Shown piece after piece: positions 58,001-64,000 of a stretch of 64,000 nucleotides of DNA. Numbering within the stretch: position 1 is the stretch's first letter; each line of letters opens with the position of its first letter. Where the stretch lies: assembly GCF_016906535.1 (NCBI RefSeq), contig NC_057370.1:248001-312000 (forward strand), read 5' to 3'. A program made the position numbers and the translations under genes. Under the pieces are notes generated by a model. That model worked only from the letters and a program-made list of their open reading frames with translations, was not told the DNA's origin and made no database searches. The stretch comes from Rhizoctonia solani (taxonomy: Eukaryota > Basidiomycota > Agaricomycetes > Cantharellales > Ceratobasidiaceae).

Positions 58001-60527
58001 AGGGATGATGACTTATTTCTCTAGCTATATTCCCTTCTACTCATGGATTGTAGCGCCTTTGTTCAAGCTTCTCAAGAAAGGAACAGCTTGGTCTTGGGAG
58101 GAAAAGGAACAACAGGCGTTTGAACTTGCTAAAGAGGCCCTTGCATCTGCCCCAGTAATGGCTTATCCTATTATTGGAAAACCATACAGATTATATACAG
58201 ATGCATGCGACTATGGCCTTGGAGGAATATTACAGCAAGTCCAATCCATCAAGATAAAAGACCTAAAGGGGACAAAGGCATACAAGTACTTAAGGGGGGA
58301 ATATGACAAAGGAAACCCAGTTCCCAGAATGACAATTCCTGCTTCCAAGCAGAGAGACGACGTGACTGGGGGGGATACATGGGATAAGCAAGACTTTGAA
58401 GAAACAACTGTACAAGTGGAGCGAGTCATTGCTTATTGGTCAAGGATTCTAAAAGAAGCAGAAAGAAACTACTCCCCAACAGAGCGCAAAGCATTAGCCC
58501 TCAAGGAAGCACTTGTGAAATTTCAGGTATACTTGGAAGGAGCTGAATTTGTTGCTATCACAGATCACGCCGCTCTCACTTGGAGCAAGACTTACAATAA
58601 TGTCAACAGAAGACTCATGACATGGGGCCTAGTATTCTCAGCCTACCCAGGAATGCAGATTGTGCACCGCGCAGGAAGAGTACATGACAATGCAGATCCT
58701 ATCTCAAGACTTAGGAGGAGAACCCCATATCATACCAGCCCTCTGGCAGATCAATCAACTCCACTCAAGCTCAACATGGAGGAAGACCCATTAAGAAACC
58801 TCTACAAGGAGATAAATGAACGTTTTGAAGAGAAACTTCTTAGAGTTGCAAGCGCATTCACCCAGAGTTACAAAATTGGAAATAGCCAGAAGCCCATCAA
58901 GAAGTGGATACCCACACCGGCAGAAGCTATATCTTATCAAACAACTACCTCATACTCTGTGGAAATATCAATAAACTCAGAAGAAATCACAAGGTTCATA
59001 GAAGCATACAAGAAGGACTCCCATTTCAAGCAAGTGATGGAAGAGTTCAAGTTGCACCACAATCCACTCAATCCACCCTTCCATCAATACCAGATAGGAG
59101 ATAATGGATTGATCTACTTTATAGATTCCCAGGAAAAGTATTGGCTATGTGTACCTAGGGATCTACAAGTAGATATTTTGAAGGAAAATCATGATAACCT
59201 CAATCAAGGAGCACATGCCGGTTATGCTAAGACATATCATCGAATTGCTTCTGTTTACTATTGGCCTAAAATGGCTAGAAGCATTCTGAAGTATGTACAC
59301 ACTTGTGATATCTGTCAGAAAGCAGGACATCGACGGCATGGACCCAGAGGATTCCTTCAACCTTTACCTATTCCACAGCAACCCTTTGAAGTAGTATCAA
59401 TGGACTTCATCATGGATCTTCCACCAAGTAACAACTACAACGCTATCCTAGTTATTGTGGACAAACTAACTAAGTATGGACATTTCATCCCATGTACTAC
59501 TCAGATAGATGAAGTACAAACAGCGCAACTGTTCCATGATCACATATGGTGTCACTATGGTTTACCTCGGCAAGTAATCACTGATAGAGATGCTAGATGG
59601 ACAGGAGCCTTTTGGGGTCACTTAGTTAGTATGTTAGGAATTCGGCGAGCACTCACCACTGCACATCATCCTCAGAGCAATGGACAAACAGAAATACTTA
59701 ATCAAACTACAGAAGTAGCAATTAGAGTATTCACTAACCCAGCTAAGGACAATTGGAGTAAGCTTCTATCAGGATTTGCGCACTCATACAACACAAGTGT
59801 GCACACATCCACACAACAGACACCAGCCTTTCTACTCCGCGGATTCCAGCCTCTAACATCAGCTGACTTACTGGCTCTCACTTCTGAGAACATTCCAAGA
59901 CCAGCCCAAGAGAGTCAAACAGCTGAAGAATTCAAAGAATCCATGGAATTAGCACAATCATTAGCTAAGGACGCTCTCAAAGTAGCTCAGAATTATCAAC
60001 AGAAATACTATAATTCTGACAAGACACATGTTACCTTTGAGCCAGGAGATTTAGTCTTAATCAATCCCCATTCCTTAAACTTACTCAAACATCAGTCAGG
60101 GAAAGGGAATAAGCTAAATATGCGTTATGAAGGACCATTTGAAGTCATGGAAAGCATATCACCAGTAGCATATAGGATAAGATTACCTGCTAGCTATTGC
60201 ATACACCCAATCATTAACATAGCACACTTGGAATCTTACAAGGCATCACCCCCAGAGTTTGGAAGCCAACCCACTCAGAATATACCTAGAGAAGACTTCC
60301 AACAGATGCCTGAATATGAGGTGGAAAGGATAGTAGAAGAAAGGACAATAAAGAAAGGCAACAAGAGAATTAGGCAGTACAAAATCCGTTGGCTTGGGTA
60401 CAGCTCAGAACATGATAGATGGAGGACAGAGAAAGAATTAAGGAATGCTCCAGAAGTAATCAAAGAATGGAAGCAAACCTCTGGCTCCACTATCCATCCC
60501 AATCACAGGAAGAAGAAGGAGTTCTAA
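52053..60527 (+). CDS. Gy1 Gag-Pol polyprotein (2,824 aa), chromovirus type
   Basis: A single open frame without a frameshift or stop between gag and pol. Residues 1-940 are an unusually long Ser/Pro-rich leader. The gag domain is at about 946-1116 (IPEWDGDTKKLLRWM, RALRWFNALD). The CCHC knuckle has C1193, C1196, H1201 and C1206. Protease has D1387-S-G. RT spans about 1771-1960 with YIDD at 1901-1904. RNase H has D2050 (TDACDYGLGG). The integrase zinc domain includes H2388, C2418 and C2421, and the catalytic D2451-D2511-E2547 shows D,D35E spacing. The chromodomain is at about 2754-2806 (YEVERIVEER, YKIRWLGYSS, RWRTEKEL). It copies the element RNA to DNA and integrates it; the chromodomain probably steers it to histone-marked chromatin. 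All catalytic residues are present, so it is probably functional. The first Met is used, about 100 bp past the primer site. Confidence 0.95.
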   Translation: MSRRSSRPASSNRTPWDTRLSREGMPRHSTPRSSVLPRDSIPTDSPNNPFGPTRYSIEQSSPEELVIPQPIQPYESPIKPHASMPALEDPQTGPSSSRRISPHSHKSSSRHSPRLSPLEYEASQEANKLAKPSSSIRKPSPFGHKASSANFQRMIPVFGLPDIEMLEPSSSKPQPSEPMNSHELKRSKGKISEAHISKHRETQAALLDPNDRSFTNDPAIQKYLPYSPSTTLYPLNEESPGEFNYQPDCTQMTSWCRKNPQANSFRKVYRQLGRVFYHVEIPPAHENRYPSPSCEQWASHYFKLLDTVVTFRPTCCITTKLVPAQEINHWPEYGKLHIDLNKLIKRTVHSVYDMEELLPIPEWPEHDCLFTSHSFEVVAVTYRDQMERFIQKLYEILGRQLQTGPPSPVISAGHLSEVEPGQEHLRDRTLQLKQDMTLLVPKSSRASSVTPQEAAQENLLRSLIKPTSQVTIASPLLPDPQVSPPTVTLHTSSSTPPGQPPSSLHSSKASLTVTMQPRYLGPDNGTTLIPSEPLPSPPSSIATSSSRSIPLGRIPEESPHVTLQVPPTLERTERLRREAARSLGPRPPTPRPTIVPSTSSEETLPSSPRGNASVPIAQPSAIPPFNIQALEDYINNLSDGSIDGLSSSESSTGRDQVAPELIAPATPADSITSVSSAATHTMQIPVAQSTPRIRSQVEEDNVRNIPYNPPSSNAARRVSLAGPSIPLRDPPPHADFMNRRSSLGANRRSSGRPAIPAESFTRVSTIPEERSSRLAESAHRRPTSSPESRRTPLSIHTNLPYLQEQPAPVTREEANMSRRGNFLAPLLAPVPQLQVPPAPPIDRTRLPPHIVGRMVSSRRFSELFNDPPPRDQLRDRLAPIAEGGGGNDPPYDSKEGDFDNSGRRRNNPPRRNGGGPPNDPEDPGNEPYAQANAARARPFNPAPVHFDTKLKPDIIPEWDGDTKKLLRWMTSINNIAEYSSYTRIQLGQQIPLRFTGRALRWFNALDKDYRQIITEDWPALRQAITIHFMNRTFLNRSKNEAMRIRFRDKDHSEETPEDYVIRKMEALTIVSDWTDSELIFEIMNGAPKSWTTHIDTSRIVTWEDFLDKIAWHEEDLLGKDSSHNSDIQRQLHQMQSTLKRLEGNRHSRPSARSHLAGSKPVGWHQNNPPPKYPKDDSTVSKGKTPKDKKARPCRHCGSMMHWDRDCKHAKKNSRFVRSHMAQADDDEWEAQEAYEDLCDEAYLDETEYDTEGEESVSEEEQDFHKPLQSLAVSTSSAKPSSGFQEEQHGLEGTTVSQGTNSADQGSKESDSSVSSGYVQPKLPTRKSLNKKLKMASSHTATAKNGEEITLKRSMSRPPGTAFFGSKATIIKGWLQTNNGPKKRITFDSGSEITLINESILKTLDPSPRVRIGQKLKLIQVTGNSSLSQYISLPIIFDTEQGLVKMIVEAYIVPNMNTPFILGTDFASQYQLSLVRNGEGTRIVFGDTGRSIPVEESDSSPRIDQQGNTFMVEVAQGFIKNSEKIKISKKAYKKRLQHRKLPPNTVKVKVYETVTIPAHTIKLIKVKTIWKEGQASGFMDRSFNSHRQEEHLFAITDCLIDRNNPKIQVSNLSEHPLRLQGGEILGYMHDPNEYLAKEKDITKEEKDSIIKYATLVQAMVQRKAEEKPTAQEEELMKLPEGGPKTAEVPDPEPVPSDRFLQEVNFSEHLTPNQRAKLEKVLRKHELAFGLDGRLGTHITQLEIRLRPGTKEISLTPYHASPAKREVIDKQIEEWLKLGVIEPSKSAWGFPVIVVYRNSKPRLCVDYRRLNEVAIPDEYPLPKQTDILHALEGSQWLTTLDALAGFTQLTIKEEDREKLAFRCHNGHWQPTKLLFGYRNGPAEFQRVMNRILSRFLWQFALVYIDDIVIYSVEFEDHCNHLDQVLGAIEEAEITLSPKKCHIGYQSLLLLGQKVSRLGLSTHKEKVDAILELEPPKNVPTLQTFLGMMTYFSSYIPFYSWIVAPLFKLLKKGTAWSWEEKEQQAFELAKEALASAPVMAYPIIGKPYRLYTDACDYGLGGILQQVQSIKIKDLKGTKAYKYLRGEYDKGNPVPRMTIPASKQRDDVTGGDTWDKQDFEETTVQVERVIAYWSRILKEAERNYSPTERKALALKEALVKFQVYLEGAEFVAITDHAALTWSKTYNNVNRRLMTWGLVFSAYPGMQIVHRAGRVHDNADPISRLRRRTPYHTSPLADQSTPLKLNMEEDPLRNLYKEINERFEEKLLRVASAFTQSYKIGNSQKPIKKWIPTPAEAISYQTTTSYSVEISINSEEITRFIEAYKKDSHFKQVMEEFKLHHNPLNPPFHQYQIGDNGLIYFIDSQEKYWLCVPRDLQVDILKENHDNLNQGAHAGYAKTYHRIASVYYWPKMARSILKYVHTCDICQKAGHRRHGPRGFLQPLPIPQQPFEVVSMDFIMDLPPSNNYNAILVIVDKLTKYGHFIPCTTQIDEVQTAQLFHDHIWCHYGLPRQVITDRDARWTGAFWGHLVSMLGIRRALTTAHHPQSNGQTEILNQTTEVAIRVFTNPAKDNWSKLLSGFAHSYNTSVHTSTQQTPAFLLRGFQPLTSADLLALTSENIPRPAQESQTAEEFKESMELAQSLAKDALKVAQNYQQKYYNSDKTHVTFEPGDLVLINPHSLNLLKHQSGKGNKLNMRYEGPFEVMESISPVAYRIRLPASYCIHPIINIAHLESYKASPPEFGSQPTQNIPREDFQQMPEYEVERIVEERTIKKGNKRIRQYKIRWLGYSSEHDRWRTEKELRNAPEVIKEWKQTSGSTIHPNHRKKKEF

Positions 60528-60655
60528 GCTCCACATGGCTTCTTCCATGTACCACAGGTGTAACTAAACCGGTCATATCCTCCAAGATAGGAAATAACAA
60601 CGTACTCAACGTTTGAAGCACTAAGTCAAACCTATCTTATGGAGGATGAATTTTG

Positions 60656-60662
60656 TATAAAT
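60656..60662 (+). promoter_or_regulatory. TATA-like box before the Gy1 accessory gene
   Basis: TATAAAT, 69 nt before the ATG at 60731 and after the pol stop at 60527. It suggests a separate internal promoter for the accessory gene; inferred only. Confidence 0.45.
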
Positions 60663-60730
60663 GCTATCACTCAACTCTCTCCATTGCCATCCCACTCACA
60701 CTGAATACGTCTACTCAGTACTCTATCAAT

Positions 60731-62075
60731 ATGTCTTTTGCTCAAAGCTTCTACTGCTTCCCCATCTTCACCACCTATTGCAATGATGTGCCTCTCTCCC
60801 CTGAGACAGGTATTATTGAGGCTAATCATGTTTGCGACTTATACTACATTTATGCTAACCGTCACAATGATCACCCTTCACCCTACTCAGAGAATCATCC
60901 TGACCCTCTGGAGCGGCGCATTCATGCTATGCCAGATGTTGAGGTGTTCCTCATGGCTGATGATCACCCTCCCCAGTGGTTCCTAGGTGTGGACCTTGCC
61001 CATGCTCTCCATGGGGCCTACTACCATGCTCTCCAAGTCTTTGGGGATGCTGTTCAACCCACAGGATGGAATCGCCATGATCCTTGGGGCAATTATGATT
61101 ATGCCTCTAAGCTAGAAGAGATCAACTTCCCATACATCCCTCGTCCTATTTGCTTCACTCGCAATCTCTACCACTTCCCCTTTGACACCTTCCATGAATT
61201 ACAGCGCCAAGTCCACCACAACAATTTCTATGTCATCTGTCTCAACGCGCTTTCCATCATTATTAATGCTACCAAGCAGAACCATTACAGCAACCTGGCC
61301 CATGTTGGGTATATTTGTGGTTCCCCTGCTTGTGTATCAGCACACCGCTTCTGGTGTCGTCTACATGGGCACCCTGTCATTGATTGCTCTGAAGACAATT
61401 TATCAGACGCGGGTAAGCAGAATTGGCATAGAATTAATAATGTGCACTAAATATACAAGGATATGTGTCACAGGATTCCCTATCAATGGCTACAACGCCG
61501 ACGACAAGTCCTTGGGCCCGCTTACGCCGCCCACTGAAGTTTCTTTGCCGCCTGCGTTGGAAGAATTTGCGGAACAAATCTTCAACTACGCCGCTTGGGG
61601 ACTCGAGCCTCCTGTCATCCCTGAGTCCCACGGAATCCACTGGCTGGGACAGCAATACAGCGATTCATTCACTGCGCCGGAGTTTGAGCCCCTGCACGCC
61701 GCAAGCAATGCAGGCGAGTACCCTGCACCTCCCAACAGCAGCAACTACAAGCTCGACGTCAACGCTCTTACCAAGCAACTTGCGCAAGTGGCCGTTGTAC
61801 AGGACGCCAATCCCGCACCCCCGTCCTTCAGCGCCGACTTCGTCGAATCTGTTTGGGAATGGCCAGGAGAACCTCAGCCCGTCGCCAACCTGGGACCTCC
61901 TGAGTGGCCCTCCGTACCGCAGCAGCACACGCCTCCGTTTTCATGGGAAGACCATTGGCACGAGGTTCGCGCCCGCGACTTAAGGACCGAAGGGGATATG
62001 GACTTCGACATTGGCGGAGGAATCGAAATCAACGCTAACCATGTCATTCAAACTCGTCCTGTAGCCTCTAACTAG
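60731..62075 (+). CDS. Gy1 accessory spliced gene between pol and 3' LTR (427 aa)
   Basis: Exon 1 is 60731-61412 and exon 2 is 61474-62075. A 61-nt intron has donor GTAAGC and acceptor TGTCACAG, and the phase is preserved. The frame is also open upstream to 60653, but MSFAQ at 60731 is a good start behind a TATA-like box. Exon 1 encodes an aromatic, His-rich region (residues 40-165) and a Cys/His cluster (C196, C201, C209, H212, H214, C219). Exon 2 is acidic and Pro-rich with repeated Trp (SVWEWPGEP, PPEWPSVP). No signal peptide or transmembrane segment is seen, so it is not an envelope protein. Exon 2 is visibly much richer in GC and CpG than gag-pol, as if captured from host DNA. No family recognised. 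Confidence 0.75.
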
Positions 62076-62516
62076 TAGTCAGTGTCTCCTTCAGCCTTGT
62101 AACTTCCAATCCGTGCTTTTAGCACCTCTTTCCTGTATTCTGCGACCATTAATACTCTACTCGCGAATCCGATTGTTTTTGACTCGTCTAAATAATCGTC
62201 GCTAAGAATTCAACCCTTATCCGTGTGAACGTCCCACCACACTTAGTACCGATCGATAGCCACGATCCGATAGATATCGATAGCACTTTTAACTAAGTCA
62301 AAAGCCTCGGATTTGACCCTGTAATAATTACAACAAGTAAATACCTTGCACCAGCTGCAGACTCAGAGCGGGTGACTAAGCCTTAAGCGCCCATGGCTCC
62401 GACTTTAAGACTTAGCAAATGAAGTAAAGGAATTTAATCCCTATTTCAAGGAGTATAATCAATTAGCATCAAACCTTTGATCAGGAAGCCATCTCTTGAT
62501 AGGATAAGTCCAGATT
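62076..62516 (+). other. Gy1 untranslated region before polypurine tract
   Basis: No gene seen. A direct/inverted motif cluster CGATCGATAG/CGATCCGATAGATATCGATAG lies near 62250-62283. The remainder is unremarkable. Confidence 0.5.
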
Positions 62517-62523
62517 GGGGGGG
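62517..62523 (+). other. Gy1 polypurine tract
   Basis: GGGGGGG followed by ATA, directly upstream of the 3' LTR at 62527. It is the expected primer for plus-strand DNA. Confidence 0.85.
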
Positions 62524-62526
62524 ATA

Positions 62527-64000
62527 TGTTATGGATATGACATTTCTTCCTTAATCTGTACTTATTTTATTAATTACACTAGTAATCTTACAGTAAATAA
62601 GTGAGATAAAGATGCGAACTAAGGTTTTCAAGGTCCCTCTATCCAATTGTGACCTTTACAAAACCTACAAACCTCAGGAATACCCTTAATATGCAATGTC
62701 TTTTGCATATATGCTGTTTTCTCACTCATTTAAATATATAAATTCAGCTGAGTAGATAAACAGTAACAAGTGATATTTCTCTTGTTTGTAGTATTTAATA
62801 TTCAAGATTTTATCTTGTGGCTACACACAGAAATATTCAGGGTCCCCCCTGTCGCATAGGCAAGTGCTCCGGCGCTTAATCAGCCCTTAAGCGCCGACGC
62901 ACTAAATGCGCCTTTTCTCCATCACCCGGGCATCCCACACTGCCGAATCGCTTGCGCTTAGGTGCGCATGTTTGCGCGCTCCAGAACGCTGGGTCAAACT
63001 CCCAAAACGGACAACATTTGGTAGAGTTATGCCCCATTTACTGTAAGTACCCAATGCAGAGGTATCCTACCTTTGGGACTGTTTACTCCAAGGATGAAAC
63101 ACTTAGCCTTGGGACATCTAAGGACCCACACAGGTAAATACTGCCTTGGGGCAAACATTGCCTTGGGGCAAATATTAGGATCTGTTGTTTGTTTACTATG
63201 TACCAAGGTATTGGCTCCCTCAAGTGTTTCAGTTGCCACATGTACCTCCTGTACCCCCTCTTGGTATCAATCATGTATATACTTGTTTGTGCGCCTTCTC
63301 AGGGTATAAAAGGACCCTGTGAAGACGCTTCTAATGCATCCTACTTTTACTCTCATATATTGACATATACACACAAGCCTTTAACAGCTTATCTGCGCAT
63401 TTACTTTAGTGATTGACTCACTGTAAATAGCATAGGAGGTTATTTGGCGCACTAAGACCATAGGCCAGTCCCAACAGACACAGGGTAACCTATTAGTGTA
63501 CTTACTGCAACCCTGTGCCCCTTGACTGTCACAGTTGTTGAGTTCAACATTGAGTATAGTGCGACGATACTGTAAGGATTGTTGTGCTTGAGTGATAGTG
63601 TTTCAATCCACCATACCCCCTATATTGTAGATAGCTTTATCTACAATATCTCATAAATCCTAGATATATTTTAGGTAAACCCCATAAGTCTTAAGTCTTA
63701 CTTAAGCATATATAAGTCCTATACTTATTAGGCAAATCCTATAAATCCTGTACATTAGTCAGGTAACCCTCTTACTTAAGGTACTATCCTAGAGACCTTA
63801 AGTATACATACCCTTAGTCACTTAGGCTTAAGTAACATTAGTCTAAGGTACTATACATAACCAACCACCTGCACTTCATAGTTGCTAGACTATTTGTTAG
63901 GAGTTGTTATTCCTGATAACCTAGCCTATATTGTGCATATATTCTGTGCATATATTCTGATTCTTAATACTAGTTCTTAGTTATTCCCATATACATTTTG
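62527..64000 (+). mobile_element. Gy1 3' LTR (truncated by window end)
   Basis: 1,474 of about 1,521 bp are present. Differences from the 5' LTR by eye include GTAAATAAG for GTAAAAAG, CAATTG for CAATAG, and a short substitution near 63341 (CCTACTTTTACTCTC for CCATTTATCCACTCTT). Confidence 0.95.

Larger units (their letters stand above)
50414..64000 (+). mobile_element. Gy1: intact giant Ty3/gypsy element (3' LTR runs off window)
   Basis: 5' LTR 50414-51934; leader; one uninterrupted Gag-Pol frame 52053-60527; an additional spliced gene 60731-62075; polypurine tract 62517-62523; 3' LTR from 62527. The internal region is 10,592 bp and the whole element should be about 13.6 kb. The two LTRs differ at roughly a dozen sites by eye over about 1.47 kb, implying a recent insertion. 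The left flanking 5-mer is ggaac; the right one is outside. Confidence 0.95.

Noticed and set aside
61465..61983. A 172-codon frame inside the accessory gene exon 2
   Set aside because: Alternative register of the GC-rich exon; the spliced frame joins exon 1 in phase and runs longer.
60731..62075. An envelope gene in Gy1
   Set aside because: No signal peptide, transmembrane segment or fusion-like motif seen; the gene has an intron and a soluble-looking product.
1..64000. CRISPR-like array from recurrent similar blocks
   Set aside because: Repeats are dispersed LTRs with TSDs, not short direct repeats with regular spacers; the genome is eukaryotic.

Overview
The window is a transposon-dense stretch of a filamentous basidiomycete chromosome. 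The evidence is spliceosomal introns of about 45-60 nt with GT/AG ends, chromodomain-bearing Ty3/gypsy elements, Ty1/copia elements and a fungal-type kinase gene. The overall style resembles Rhizoctonia-type Agaricomycetes, but that genus is only an inference. There is no bacterial-style operon, rRNA gene, CRISPR array or convincing tRNA gene.

Layout. Positions 1-13981 are a nest of LTR-retrotransposon debris: Gy1, Gy2, Gy4 and LTR families D, F and G. Positions ~14300-28450 are a host gene island with much less TE sequence. It holds a five-exon protein-kinase gene, a divergently transcribed spliced gene, exons of a second spliced gene, a further four-exon gene near 28 kb and two short copia-like solo LTRs. 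From ~28450 to 50413 the sequence is again nested TEs, built on a broken DDE transposase and an unidentified minus-strand coding region. Positions 50414-64000 hold a young, intact giant Ty3/gypsy element (Gy1). It has a 1,521-bp LTR, one 2,824-residue Gag-Pol frame, an extra spliced gene between pol and the 3' LTR, and a second LTR cut by the window edge.

Family names are mine. Gy1: LTR about 1.5 kb, TGTTATGG...TTAACA. Gy2: about 0.56 kb, TGTTACA...TACAACA. Gy3: about 0.45 kb, TGTCATGACCTTC...GTTGTGACA. Gy4: about 0.43 kb, sense TGTCATGACCC...GGTTATGACA. LTR-D: about 0.57 kb, TGTTGTAGACAC...CTAGGACA. LTR-F: about 0.54 kb. LTR-G: 293 bp. Cop1: copia, LTR about 243 bp. T: a 435-bp miniature element with 173-bp LTRs. 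Most boundaries are fixed by 5-bp target-site duplications (TSDs) read directly from the sequence, so the order of insertion can be deduced. The deepest series is coding remnant > Gy4 LTR > Gy3 > LTR-D > Cop1 > Gy2 LTR.

The most interesting items are three. First, element T is a miniature LTR element (TRIM) whose LTR contains a tRNA-like D-arm/T-arm. Second, Gy1 carries an accessory spliced gene. Third, a coding region has been shattered by successive insertions between 31.8 and 50.4 kb. Alignments and exact identity values could not be computed here; junctions were read by eye and could be off by a base or two.
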